Shown here piece by piece: positions 26,105-34,650 of a stretch of 64,000 nucleotides of DNA; the stretch's first letter is position 1; the number at the start of each line of letters is the position of its first letter. This DNA comes from Microbacterium sp. Marseille-Q6965. GTDB lineage: Bacteria > Actinomycetota > Actinomycetes > Actinomycetales > Microbacteriaceae. The DNA lies in contig NZ_CAMGZA010000004.1 of assembly GCF_946151065.1 (NCBI RefSeq), positions 62,001-126,000 on the forward strand. Reading direction: 5' to 3'. The translations under genes and the position numbers were made by a program. The notes under the pieces are model-generated. The model was not told the DNA's origin. It made no database searches and worked only from the letters and a program-made list of their open reading frames with translations.

Positions 26105-27466
26105 TCAGAACCACCCGCCCACGAGGATCGCCAGGGGCGGCAGCAGTGCGATCGTCACGATCTCCGCGGGGTCGGCGACGCGATCGACCCAGAGGCGCTT
26201 CTTCGGCGCGAGGAGGCCGAGGCCGATCACGGCGGCGGCGATCACCGCCAGCACGACGATGAGCCAGGTGCTCCAGTCGGGGAACGAGCTCACGGCGACG
26301 AACACCGTGAGGACCGCTCCCACCATCGCGGTCGCCGTGACCGCGACGATGTCGGCGCGCGAGAACACCTGCCGCACCCCGAGCACCAGGGCGACGTACG
26401 TGAGCAGCGCGAGGGCGAGACCCGGCAGACCCGACGCCACCACCGGGGTGGTGGCCAGCAGCGCGATCGCTCCCGTCGCGATCCGCAAGGACACCTGGAA
26501 GCGGTGACCGACCGCATAGCGCGCCGCGACCTCGGCGCGCGAGACCTCGGCGGGCGCGGCGTAGATCTCGGAGTCGTCACGCGCCGACGCGACGCGCAGA
26601 GAGGTGGAGGCGAGCGCAAGCCAGGGGATGCCCAGCCCGGCCATACCCGCACCGGCGAGCGCGATGGCGAGGATCGACGCCGGCGCGGCGCCGGTGAGGA
26701 AGATCACGAGCCCCGACAGCCCCATGACGCCGCCGACGACGAGCGGGATGAGGGAGTACTCGCGCGGCTTCGTCACGAGAAGCATGGCGATGCCGCCGAC
26801 GAGCGCGGCGCCGGCGCCCGCGAGGGCGGTGGGCAGCCCCCAGCTCGGCGGCAGGCCCAGGGAGGTGAAGCCGGCGACGGCGGCGTGGAGCGAGGCGACC
26901 TGCACGAGCGCGACCGGCGCCTGCGGCGGCGTTCCGATCTTCTCCAGCACGGTGGCGCAGATGAGCAGCAGCACGGCGGCAAGCCCCGTGCCGATGGGCG
27001 CGACGAGCGAGTGCTCTCCCGCCAGCTCGGCCACGAGCACCGGCAGTGCCGCCACGGTGAGGAGCACCGACGCGGTGACGGTCGTGGTGGTGACGGTATC
27101 GCCGGGGGTCCACGGCTTCGCCTGTTCCTCGACCACATCGGCGACCGCTTCGACGATGTCGTCGTAGGTCTTGGTCGGCGTCGAGTCCGCGCCGATCTGC
27201 AGGGCGATGACGTCGCCGTCCTGCACCCGTTGGGCGACGAGCGAGCGGTCGGGATCGAGCCGCTCGCCGTCCGAGCGCACGAACCAGTAACCGGCGTGCG
27301 CGTCGACCGGGTCGAGCACGCGCAGGCGCTGCGCGACCGAGGGCACGATCTCGGCGACGGGCACGCCACCGGGAAGGGCGACATCGACGCGGCGTTCGCC
27401 GGACTGAATCGTGAGCTTCAGCAGCTGAGGCGCCGCCACCGCGGTGCCGCCGTCGCGTTCGTTCAT
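26105..27466 (-). CDS. eccD: Type VII secretion core protein EccD
   Basis: The multi-spanning membrane channel component of ESX systems. Residues about 14-95 are a ubiquitin-like domain (KLTIQSGERRVDVALPG onward). About 125-450 contain eleven hydrophobic spans, matching EccD. The ATG follows GGGGAG by 3 nt. It is the first gene of the leftward operon and shares a divergent promoter region with the WXG100 pair. Confidence 0.92.
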   Translation of the reverse strand: MNERDGGTAVAAPQLLKLTIQSGERRVDVALPGGVPVAEIVPSVAQRLRVLDPVDAHAGYWFVRSDGERLDPDRSLVAQRVQDGDVIALQIGADSTPTKTYDDIVEAVADVVEEQAKPWTPGDTVTTTTVTASVLLTVAALPVLVAELAGEHSLVAPIGTGLAAVLLLICATVLEKIGTPPQAPVALVQVASLHAAVAGFTSLGLPPSWGLPTALAGAGAALVGGIAMLLVTKPREYSLIPLVVGGVMGLSGLVIFLTGAAPASILAIALAGAGMAGLGIPWLALASTSLRVASARDDSEIYAAPAEVSRAEVAARYAVGHRFQVSLRIATGAIALLATTPVVASGLPGLALALLTYVALVLGVRQVFSRADIVAVTATAMVGAVLTVFVAVSSFPDWSTWLIVVLAVIAAAVIGLGLLAPKKRLWVDRVADPAEIVTIALLPPLAILVGGWF

Positions 27467-27657
27467 CCGCTCCCCTGTGTCCCAGCGCCGGACTCAGTAT
27501 AGGGATGCGCGTGATGGGGAGTGGTACCCATTGGTGGCCGTGGGGCGTCTCTGTATGGTTGGTCGCGTCGCCGGGCATCCGGTGATGGGTCCCGCAGGGG
27601 GGATCCGAGGGGTCCATGACCGGGTGACGTAGGTCGCCCCAGAACTTGGAGATGAGT
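27467..27657. promoter_or_regulatory. Divergent promoter region, eccD operon / WXG100 pair
   Basis: A 191-bp gap between divergent operons. Leftward: TATACT at 27496-27501, 29 nt upstream of the eccD start. Rightward: TATGGT at 27554-27559, about 100 nt upstream of the first WXG100 gene, leaving a leader with a GGAG ribosome site. The region between holds an imperfect palindrome around GGTACC (about 27522-27535) that could be an operator. The -35 elements are weak. Confidence 0.45.
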
Positions 27658-27969
27658 ATGGCAAACGAAGTTTCCGCCGCAGAAGGCGCCATTGATCGCG
27701 GTGCTCAGATCGTCGCTCAGGCGAAGGTGCAGCTGAACACCGACATCGCTCAGCTGGAGGGCAAGCTCGCCGGTATCGGCGCGGCCTGGCAGGGTGCGTC
27801 GGCGACGGCGTTCACGTCGCTGATGCAGGCCTGGCGTGCGCAGGCGAAGAAGATCACCGACAACCTCGACGCGTTCGAGGCGAACCTGAAGTCGTCGCAG
27901 GTGGGTTACACGACGTCCGATGACGCGTCGGCGTCGTCGATGAGCAGCCTGCAGAGCCGTCTGGGCTGA
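27658..27969 (+). CDS. WXG100 protein, EsxB-like, with YxxxD signal
   Basis: A 103-residue helical hairpin protein of the WXG100 (ESAT-6/CFP-10) family, exported by type VII systems as a dimer. The W44-Q-G46 turn separates two long helices, and YTTSD (residues 84-88) near the C-terminus fits the YxxxD/E export signal. The ATG at 27658 is 6 nt after GGAG; earlier in-frame starts overlap the ribosome site. It lies 23 nt upstream of a second WXG100 gene, the classic pair arrangement. Confidence 0.92.
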   Translation: MANEVSAAEGAIDRGAQIVAQAKVQLNTDIAQLEGKLAGIGAAWQGASATAFTSLMQAWRAQAKKITDNLDAFEANLKSSQVGYTTSDDASASSMSSLQSRLG

Positions 27970-27992
27970 CCGGAACTGAGGGAGAGAGAATC

Positions 27993-28277
27993 ATGACGTT
28001 CAAGGCGAACTTCGGTGGCATCGCCACCGCCGCGGCCGACATCGCGTCGGGCGCCAGCACGATCGAGTCGCACCTGGCCGACATGGACCGTGCGCTCGCG
28101 CCGCTTCGTTCCGACTGGTCGGGTTCGGCCTCGGAGTCGTACCAGGTTGCGCAGCGCAACTGGAACCAGGCGATCGCGGACATGAAGGTCCTGCTGTCGC
28201 AGATCGGTCAGCAGGTGCAGCGCGACGGCGAGCAGTTCCAGCAGACCGAGCAGGCCAACGCCAAGCGTTTCGCCTGA
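27993..28277 (+). CDS. WXG100 protein, EsxA-like
   Basis: A 94-residue WXG100 protein with W42-S-G44 between two amphipathic helices and no YxxxD at the C-terminus, so it is probably the partner that relies on the upstream protein for export. A GAGGGAGAGAG ribosome site precedes the ATG. A strong hairpin follows 17 nt after the stop, so the pair forms its own transcript. Confidence 0.92.
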   Translation: MTFKANFGGIATAAADIASGASTIESHLADMDRALAPLRSDWSGSASESYQVAQRNWNQAIADMKVLLSQIGQQVQRDGEQFQQTEQANAKRFA

Positions 28278-28293
28278 GCCTTCGGGCTGAGCA

Positions 28294-28329
28294 GATGGGC
28301 GGTGTCCGCGTGAGCGGGCACCGCCCATC
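28294..28329 (+). terminator. 16-bp terminator after the WXG100 pair
   Basis: GATGGGCGGTGTCCGC (28294-28309) pairs with GCGGGCACCGCCCATC (28314-28329), with one mismatch and a GTGA tetraloop. In other ESX loci such a hairpin lets the small substrates be expressed above the downstream genes; that is likely here too. Confidence 0.75.
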
Positions 28330-28607
28330 GTCGTGATACAGCGAGACGACGGAGGGGATGATGGTCGTGCTCGGTGGCGACGACTCGAAGCGAGGAGCGC
28401 GCATGAGGCGTGGTGCCGCCGGGGCCGTACGGGCAGGGTGGATAGGAGCGTTTGAGGATACCGGCAGCGCCGCAGGGTTGCGATGGGCACGGCTGCCCGC
28501 CCCATTCACGGGGGAGTTGGGTAGGTTGCTCATGACGGCGTGCCGGCACCGCGCGTTCGGTGCAGGTCGTGTCTGGACGGCTGTCGCGTGAGCGAAAGGG
28601 TGGGCGC
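28330..28607. other. Gene-free stretch before the second mycosin
   Basis: 278 nt without a supported gene. Short frames on both strands have GC-driven composition and no convincing start. It ends in the ribosome site AAAGGGTGGG of the next gene and probably holds that operon's promoter, but no convincing -35/-10 pair is seen. Confidence 0.4.
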
Positions 28608-30056
28608 GTGAGGCGTGGTGTGAGGACGGCGGCGGTCGTTGCCGCGGGGGCGCTGTTGCTGGGCGCGGCGGCGCCGGCGGCGGCGGCTGCGGATTATCAG
28701 TCCGGGTTGTGGTGGTACACCGAGGCGGGTGTGGCAGCCGCACATGCGGAGGTGACCGGTGAGGGCGTGACGATCGCGCTCATGGACACCCCCGTCAACG
28801 CCGATGCTCCCGCATTGCAGGGTGCCGACGTCGTGGGTGCCGGCTCGACGGAGTGCGCCTCGGGGGAGCCGGTCCCGGTTCTATCTGACGGCGCAGGCGC
28901 ACAGCACGGCACGGATGTCGCCACGATGCTGGCTGGCAATGGTCAGCCGGTGAACGGCAATCCCGGCATCACGGGGGTGGCACCCGGAGTGGACGTGCTC
29001 GTGTACACCGCCGTCCACGGGCAGGGCGACGACGTGCCAACGTGCGTGTCGGACGACGAGTACCGTGTCGGCAACATCCGCGATGCGGTGGCACGGGGAG
29101 CGGACATCATCCTGTTCACGAGCGCGCAGGTGGCGGTCGGTCAGTTCGCGACGGCGCTCATTCAGGCGGTTAACGCCGGCGTCATCGTGGTGGCATCGAA
29201 CCGGAACGCGGGGTCGGAGACGAACGAGCTTGGCGACAACAGCACCACCGCCTCATTCAACGGTGTCGTCTCGGTGGAGAGCTTCGGGCCTGGCGGTGTG
29301 CGGGACGATCCCGTGGTCGGACCGTGGCTGACGGTCGTGTCGCCGGGTGACGGCTCGCTGACGTATCAGCGCGGCAACGAGGGCACCTGGGACGAGCCGC
29401 TGCTGATGAACGGTACCTCGCTCGCGACTCCGTTCACGGCCGGTGCGTTGGCGCTGGCGATGCAGAAGTGGCCGGAGGCGACGTCGAATCAGATTCTGCA
29501 GTCGCTGGTCCACACGGCGTCGCATGCGAATCCGGATCCGGTGCATACGGATGAGGAGGGGTACGGGTTCATCGACCTGCCGCGCCTGCTCGCGACGGAT
29601 CCCACTCAGTTCCCGAACGAGAACCCGCTCATCCGAGCGGAGGGGGAACCGACGCTCGAGGAGTATGAGGCGGGCGTGTACTCGGGCGAGTTCACTGAGT
29701 ATCCGATCGATCCCCCGATCGGAGGAACGGCGGAGGGAGACGGGGCGGGTGACGACGCCGGTGCAGGGCCGGCGGGGGAGTCATTCCCCGTGGGGCTGGT
29801 GCTCGGCCTGATTGGTGGCGGCGTAGTGCTGATCGGGGTGATCGTGGTGGTGGTCGTGCTCGCCGCGCGCCGGAAGCCGCGGCAGCCCGCGCCGGGGCCG
29901 TACCCGCCCCAGGGGCACTACGGCCAGGCGCCGCGGGGTCAGCACGGGCATCCCCCGCAGCACTACCAGGGGCTCCCTTACGCACCGCCGGCACCGCGCC
30001 CCGGTGCCGCTCCCGACCATGGGCCGGGGCGACGAGACGGAGGGGCACGTGGGTAG
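28608..30056 (+). CDS. Second mycosin-like subtilase with long cytoplasmic tail
   Basis: A 482-residue S8 protease with signal peptide (residues 1-28), D60 (IALMDTPVN), H100 (AQHGTDVATM) and S271 (NGTSLATPF), so the triad is complete. A Gly/Ala linker, a membrane helix near 398-424 and a Pro/His/Gln/Gly-rich basic cytoplasmic tail of about 60 residues follow. Unlike MycP at 23.5-24.7 kb it lacks the standard DSG motif around the Asp and has a long tail. The GTG at 28608 is chosen because it follows AAAGGGTGGG at good spacing. It heads the substrate operon and may process substrates encoded downstream (inference). Confidence 0.82.
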   Translation: MRRGVRTAAVVAAGALLLGAAAPAAAAADYQSGLWWYTEAGVAAAHAEVTGEGVTIALMDTPVNADAPALQGADVVGAGSTECASGEPVPVLSDGAGAQHGTDVATMLAGNGQPVNGNPGITGVAPGVDVLVYTAVHGQGDDVPTCVSDDEYRVGNIRDAVARGADIILFTSAQVAVGQFATALIQAVNAGVIVVASNRNAGSETNELGDNSTTASFNGVVSVESFGPGGVRDDPVVGPWLTVVSPGDGSLTYQRGNEGTWDEPLLMNGTSLATPFTAGALALAMQKWPEATSNQILQSLVHTASHANPDPVHTDEEGYGFIDLPRLLATDPTQFPNENPLIRAEGEPTLEEYEAGVYSGEFTEYPIDPPIGGTAEGDGAGDDAGAGPAGESFPVGLVLGLIGGGVVLIGVIVVVVVLAARRKPRQPAPGPYPPQGHYGQAPRGQHGHPPQHYQGLPYAPPAPRPGAAPDHGPGRRDGGARG

Positions 30057-30125
30057 TTCTCTCCATATGCCTAGCGCGGAAGTGGCCCTAGCATTGCGCG
30101 TGTTGGACGAATCGGGAGGGGAACG

Positions 30126-30470
30126 ATGAGTCAGGAGATCGGCGCCGATCGCGAGCAGATCGCGGATCAGGTGGCCAGGCTGCACGCGCTGGCGGAGACC
30201 ATCACGCACGCGCGCGGAAGGCTGAGCGGAGCGGACGCTCAGCTGGCTGCCACCGTGTGGGCGAGCGACAAGCTGTCTCGGGACTTCCGCGTGCAGTTCA
30301 CGAAGAACATGTCGGCGGGTGTGCAGCTCCTTTCCGAGGCGAGAGCGGAGGCTCTGTACATCGCAGAGCAGCTGCGCGCGGCTTTGGAGGACGTCGAGGA
30401 AACCGATGCCGCCATGGCTCAGGAGTTCCTCGCCGCCGTGAACGCGACGATCAACACGCTGGAGGCCTGA
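30126..30470 (+). CDS. WXG100-like small helical protein (WAS variant)
   Basis: A 114-residue all-helical protein. Its size and two-helix pattern match WXG100 proteins, but the central turn reads W45-A-S instead of WxG (VWASDKLSRDF). No YxxxD/E is at the C-terminus. It starts after GGGAGGGG and ends 1 nt before the next gene, so the two are coupled. Probably a type VII substrate or a chaperone-like partner of the Gly-rich protein. Confidence 0.72.
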   Translation: MSQEIGADREQIADQVARLHALAETITHARGRLSGADAQLAATVWASDKLSRDFRVQFTKNMSAGVQLLSEARAEALYIAEQLRAALEDVEETDAAMAQEFLAAVNATINTLEA

Positions 30471-30471
30471 G

Positions 30472-31974
30472 ATGGCGGGGACGAACGAGGAGCGCCTGCG
30501 CGCGCTGGCCGCGACGTACCAGAACGGGGACGCGCGAGAGGCGCTCAGCAACCGGGTCTACGACACGAAGGCGGCTCTCGACGACGTGGTCACGGCCATT
30601 CGCAACGTGCGAGGGGCCCCGGGATTCACGGGCCGTATCGCCGATACCTCCGGCGACCGGCTCGACGCGCTCGCGCAGAAGCTCGACGACCTGAGGACCA
30701 ACCTCGACAAGCACACGCCGCCGTGGACTACAGCGACACGTGCGTTGGGCGACGCGGCGGCCGCTCTCGAGGCGCTGCCCGGAACCGATCTGTCCGAGAG
30801 CGAGCGCAACACCATCGACATCGCCCTCAAGACCGGGGGCACGGTACTCGCGGGGCCGCTGGGTTACGTCGCGGGTGACATCGCGGCGGACTGGCTCATC
30901 GGGGAGAACGAGCGGCGTCGGGAAGAGGCGGCCGCCAAAGCTCTCGCCGCCTTCGAAGCGAGCATGTCTGCCGCTTCGGTCGCACTGCCACCGGCCGTAG
31001 ATACGGATCTTCCGCCTCGGGAGGAAATCTCGGAGGAAGAAGAGGACGGCACGGAGACGTCATGGCGTGAGCGCACCGGCACGGGCAGCCTTCCGGGTGG
31101 CGGTGGCTACAGCGGCGGCACGCCGGGCGGAACGGGGCACGGCAGCCAGATCCGGCCGATGGACCCGATCCACGGAGACTCGTTCCCGACGCCCCCGACG
31201 ACGGCTTTCCCGACGCCCGGCCAGACGCTGCCGCAGTACCCGCTGCCGTCGCCGACGGTGCCCTCTCTGCCGGGGCCCGGAGTCACGGTGCCGCCGGGTG
31301 ACATCGGGATCGGCGACGTCGACACCGGCGCCCCCATCCGCATCGACGGCGGGCTCACGCCCGGCGCGCCGAGCGTTCCCGGCTCGGGCGGCGGCTACGG
31401 CGGCATCGGCGGCGGCGCCGGTGGCACCGGCGGGGGTGCCGGTGGTTCCGGCGGCGTCGGTGTGGGCGCTGCTCTGGGTGGTGGCGCGATCGGCGCCGGC
31501 GTGGCCGCGCGGATCGCGGGCGGGCGCGGGCTCTTCGGCGGTGCTCCGGGCGGCGCAGCAGGCGTCGGTGGCGTGGCCGGCGTCGGCGGTGCGGCCGGTG
31601 GTGCCGGTGGCGCGGGCATGGGCGGCATGGTCGCCGGCGGCGCTGGCGGCCCCGGCGGCAACGCCGCGCGAGCCCCGCGCACGCGTGGCGGGCTGAGCGG
31701 CAAGGCCGGCCACGGCGGCGTGTTGGGCAACGGCGCAGCCGCGGGCGGCGCCAACGGCGGCGCTGGCGCGGGCTCGGGTGCCCGCGGGGCGACCGGCGGC
31801 GGCGTGATGGCCGGCGGCGCGGGCGCGGGAGGCAGCGACCGCAAGAAAAAGCGCGATTCGCTCGACCTCATCGCCATGCAGCTCGACGAGGAAGAGGTCG
31901 TCACCGACCTCGGCGCCCTCGGGGGCGCGGGCGGCCGTGGCGACGACAAGGATCGCGACGAGCTCGCCTGGTGA
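30472..31974 (+). CDS. Gly-rich type VII substrate-like protein
   Basis: A 500-residue protein of three parts. Residues 1-165 are helical (two helical bundles, then a GPLGYVAGD segment). About 180-290 is an acidic then Pro/Thr-rich linker. About 295-455 is an extreme Gly/Ala region (GGxGG runs), ending in a charged tail: SDRKKKRDSLDLIAMQLDEE and a final DKDRDELAW. This layout resembles PPE-like and ESX-associated proteins in other actinobacteria, whose charged C-terminus is conserved. The function is unknown. The start follows the previous stop by 1 nt. Confidence 0.75.
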   Translation: MAGTNEERLRALAATYQNGDAREALSNRVYDTKAALDDVVTAIRNVRGAPGFTGRIADTSGDRLDALAQKLDDLRTNLDKHTPPWTTATRALGDAAAALEALPGTDLSESERNTIDIALKTGGTVLAGPLGYVAGDIAADWLIGENERRREEAAAKALAAFEASMSAASVALPPAVDTDLPPREEISEEEEDGTETSWRERTGTGSLPGGGGYSGGTPGGTGHGSQIRPMDPIHGDSFPTPPTTAFPTPGQTLPQYPLPSPTVPSLPGPGVTVPPGDIGIGDVDTGAPIRIDGGLTPGAPSVPGSGGGYGGIGGGAGGTGGGAGGSGGVGVGAALGGGAIGAGVAARIAGGRGLFGGAPGGAAGVGGVAGVGGAAGGAGGAGMGGMVAGGAGGPGGNAARAPRTRGGLSGKAGHGGVLGNGAAAGGANGGAGAGSGARGATGGGVMAGGAGAGGSDRKKKRDSLDLIAMQLDEEEVVTDLGALGGAGGRGDDKDRDELAW

Positions 31975-32032
31975 CACGCGAAAGCCGATTCGGCGGGCCT
32001 TGCTGGATGCGCGACGATTCGATGGTGGGCGG

Positions 32033-32344
32033 ATGACACAGATTGAGGTGGACGCGGAGGCGTATGAGGCGGTGCGCGCTGCCTTGCGCACTGCTGCCTC
32101 CGACCTGCGGGCCACACGGGGTCGGCTCAGCTCAGCGGTGCCGGGAGACGCTTTCGGTCCGATCGGCGCGGCGATCCCGCCGGTACTCAATGGACTCGGC
32201 GCGATTGTCGAGGGTGCATCCGCTGCGGTGGCGGCCGTCACCGACCGCGCCAGCTCAGGGATCGGCCGAGCTGTTGATGGCTTCAGTGAGGTCGACGCCC
32301 AGGTTCGGCACGACCTGGATCGCATGGCGATAGAGCTCGGATGA
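32033..32344 (+). CDS. Small helical ESX-associated protein
   Basis: A 103-residue helical protein (MTQIEVDAEAYEAV onward) with an Ala/Gly-rich centre and no WxG turn. It resembles the size and style of EspC-type or other ESX-associated proteins, but I do not recognise a family. GGTGGGCGG abuts the ATG at 32033. It overlaps the next gene by 4 nt, so the two are probably made together; a dedicated chaperone or co-substrate of that protein is a reasonable guess. Confidence 0.68.
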   Translation: MTQIEVDAEAYEAVRAALRTAASDLRATRGRLSSAVPGDAFGPIGAAIPPVLNGLGAIVEGASAAVAAVTDRASSGIGRAVDGFSEVDAQVRHDLDRMAIELG

Positions 32345-33651
32345 CGCTCCAGCTGATTCCGCAGGCGGACGCCGCCGCGGAGGGGCTGCGCCGCGCGAGC
32401 TGGGCGGATGGCCTGGGGACCGCGCCGGCGACGGCGAACGACTGCGGCGGCGGGTTGAAGGGCCTCGCGGGGGAGCTCACGGTGTTCATCCGGCCCTTGG
32501 AGGACCTGCTGGAGCTCGTGACGGGGGATCCTGCCGGGCTGTATCAGGCATCGCACACGTGGGAGACCTACGCAGGGGACGCGCAATCCGTTTCCGAGCT
32601 GCTCTTCCGGGCGCTCGAACAGCTGCAGGACGCCGCGCGCGGCGCAACCGCTGACGCGCTCAGGGCGACGCTCTGGGTGCTCGGGTCGGCGGCGCACTCG
32701 ATCGCCGACTGGTCGAAGGTCACCAGCCAGGTGCTCCAGCTGTGCGTGCGCGCCGTGGAGGTCATGCGTTCCGCCGTGTGTGCGGGGATGGAACTCGTCG
32801 CAACCGCGGCGGGCGCGCTCGGTGACCTCGTGTTCGGGAGCTGGCCCTGGGAGTGGGAGGAGAAGGCCCAGGTCATCCAGGAGTTCGCGCACAATTGCGC
32901 ACAGGTCGTCGACGAGGTCGTCGAGGCCCTGGACGCCGCATTGCAGGCGCTGCGGGAGATGGTGCGCCTCGCCACCGACCTGGGGCGCGCCCTCGTCCCG
33001 TTTCACCAGGCGATCGACGACGCGATCGGCGCTCTCATCGAGGCGATCCCGCCGGGTGAGGTCCTCGGGCCACTGGGCGATGGCATGGGCCAACTTCCGC
33101 AGGGGCGGCTCGGCGATACCTATGAGCCCGGGCCGGTACCGTTCGAGGGGTCCGAGCACCGGTTCCGCGAGGATCATCAGCTTGGTTACGCGCACGAGTT
33201 CGACCTCGGTGAGACCGACATGACCACCGAGCAGCTCAACGCGATGTTGCGTCAGGAGTTCGGCCATGTGTTCCTGCCGTCGAGAGTCGGCGACAACGGT
33301 CAGCTCAACGCGCAGCTCGAGGGTGAGGGCCAGGTCATCGAGACGTCGCTGTTCGGAATGGGTATCCCCGGAGTGACTTCGGGCGACATCGTGGTTCAGC
33401 AGATGACCGACGACGGTTTCGTGATCGCGGCACAGCGAGGACACCCCGAGTACCCAGGAGAGGTGGCCTTCCGCCTCCGAAATGTCGATGGACGTGCAGT
33501 GTTCGAAGTGACCGGCGCCTACGACGAGACCATCCTGGGCAGGATGGGATTCGAGGGGAACACGAACCCCGCCTATGCCGGCATCTCGGACGTCGCGATC
33601 TGGTCGGACATGAAGTATCGACTTCGGGACATGATGAACTATGGCCGTTGA
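32341..33651 (+). CDS. Candidate type VII effector, C-terminal DUF1990-like domain
   Basis: A 436-residue protein. About residues 1-250 are long helices without signal peptide or hydrophobic spans, like the N-terminal export region of LXG/WXG effectors. After a Pro/Gly linker (about 250-275) comes a compact C-terminal domain of about 160 residues. Its block GFVIAAQRGHPEYPGEVAF followed by AVFEVTGAYD resembles, from memory, the core of DUF1990 (SRPBCC-like) proteins. No nuclease, NADase or lipase motif is evident. It overlaps the upstream small gene by 4 nt and the downstream lipoprotein gene by 11 nt. That organisation fits an effector with partner and immunity genes, but toxicity is inference. 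Confidence 0.7.
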   Translation: MTLQLIPQADAAAEGLRRASWADGLGTAPATANDCGGGLKGLAGELTVFIRPLEDLLELVTGDPAGLYQASHTWETYAGDAQSVSELLFRALEQLQDAARGATADALRATLWVLGSAAHSIADWSKVTSQVLQLCVRAVEVMRSAVCAGMELVATAAGALGDLVFGSWPWEWEEKAQVIQEFAHNCAQVVDEVVEALDAALQALREMVRLATDLGRALVPFHQAIDDAIGALIEAIPPGEVLGPLGDGMGQLPQGRLGDTYEPGPVPFEGSEHRFREDHQLGYAHEFDLGETDMTTEQLNAMLRQEFGHVFLPSRVGDNGQLNAQLEGEGQVIETSLFGMGIPGVTSGDIVVQQMTDDGFVIAAQRGHPEYPGEVAFRLRNVDGRAVFEVTGAYDETILGRMGFEGNTNPAYAGISDVAIWSDMKYRLRDMMNYGR

Positions 33652-34207
33652 ACGGTGGCTCGGAGCGGTCGCCGTCCTCGGAGCCGCGTTGCTTGTAGGA
33701 GGGTGTGCGCCGTTGGAATCCCGGTGGGAGGATCAGATCCCGCACGATGCGCCGTCGGGCGGCCAGACCCTGGCGCAGATGCAGGAGTCGCTGACGGAGA
33801 TCCCTGGCTTGACGATCACGACTCCGGGCGGTGGCACGCCCAACGTGAAGGGCAACACGGGTTACGACTTCACCGTCGAGGTGCAGCCGGGTCACGCCAT
33901 CGTCGATGGCCCCGCCCTCGTGGATTTCCTCGTCCGATCGGCATGGTCGGTGCGAGACGGCTGGATGCCCAACGCGCAGATCAGCATCAGCGTGCAGGCG
34001 GAGCCCGGCAGCGGATTCGACATAGGGCCTACGGCAGCCGAAGGTGGTTGGGTGGCGCCGCGCGATTGGGTGGTCTCCGACAGCGGATACAGTCGGGTGC
34101 CGATACCGGTGGACGAGTCAAAGGGAGCGGAGAACCGCGAGCGTCTTGGGCCCTGGCCCGGAGAAGTGCCCGCTGTCCCCGCGAACGTCACGGCACCGGC
34201 CAGCTGA
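33641..34207 (+). CDS. Lipoprotein paired with the candidate effector
   Basis: A 188-residue predicted lipoprotein: short signal peptide, lipobox LVGGC (Cys at about residue 23), then an extracytoplasmic domain of mixed beta character (LTITTPGG, YDFTVEVQPG, SISVQAEPG). The ATG lies inside the last codons of the preceding gene (11-nt overlap), which implies strict coupling. Unknown family. Candidate roles are immunity protein for the exported upstream protein or its surface partner. Confidence 0.72.
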   Translation: MAVERWLGAVAVLGAALLVGGCAPLESRWEDQIPHDAPSGGQTLAQMQESLTEIPGLTITTPGGGTPNVKGNTGYDFTVEVQPGHAIVDGPALVDFLVRSAWSVRDGWMPNAQISISVQAEPGSGFDIGPTAAEGGWVAPRDWVVSDSGYSRVPIPVDESKGAENRERLGPWPGEVPAVPANVTAPAS

Positions 34208-34215
34208 GGAGAGAC

Positions 34216-34641
34216 ATGGACCAGACGGACGACGCGATCGGCTCTTCCTTCGAAACGGCGCGGGCGCGGCTGGACGAGATCGTGCGGCGCGCAGAGCAGA
34301 ACCGACAGCGAGCGCACGCGCTGGCCGACGATGTGCGGCAGGTGACGGCCGAGGCCCGCAGCACCGGGGGAGAGGTGGTGGTGCGGGCCGGTGTCGGTGG
34401 CCGCGTCGAGACGATCGAGTTCGGCGACGAGGCAGAGGAGATGACGCTCGACGATCTCGCGCAGCTCACCGTGCGAACAGTGGCGGAGGCGCAGCACGCG
34501 GCGATGGCGACCCTGGCAGAGCGGGCAGGGCGCGTTTTCGGGGGCGACTCCGAGATCGCCGAGCGTATGCGGCGGGACGCCGACAGTGCATATCCGCCGC
34601 CCGCCTCCGGATCGACGTCCGCAGGCCGACCGGCGCTGTAA
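34216..34641 (+). CDS. YbaB/EbfC-family protein of the ESX locus
   Basis: A 141-residue protein resembling YbaB/EbfC nucleoid-associated proteins: N-terminal helix, then the strand pattern GEVVVRAGVGGRVETIEFG and a C-terminal helix. Homologues (EspL type) occur in mycobacterial ESX loci. It may bind DNA or act as a soluble chaperone. A GAGGAGAG ribosome site precedes the ATG at 34216. It continues the effector operon. Confidence 0.72.
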   Translation: MDQTDDAIGSSFETARARLDEIVRRAEQNRQRAHALADDVRQVTAEARSTGGEVVVRAGVGGRVETIEFGDEAEEMTLDDLAQLTVRTVAEAQHAAMATLAERAGRVFGGDSEIAERMRRDADSAYPPPASGSTSAGRPAL

Positions 34642-34650
34642 GGGAAGGCC

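Noticed and set aside
28358..28591. A 77-codon rightward frame between the WXG100 pair and the second mycosin
   Set aside because: Its start shares a short sequence with the mycosin start, but the protein has no hydrophobic or helical pattern and codon third positions are not GC-biased as in neighbours.
30472..30542. YQNGD near the N-terminus of the Gly-rich protein as a type VII export signal
   Set aside because: The YxxxD/E signal lies after the helical hairpin at the C-terminal side in known substrates; here it is at residues 16-20 before the helices.
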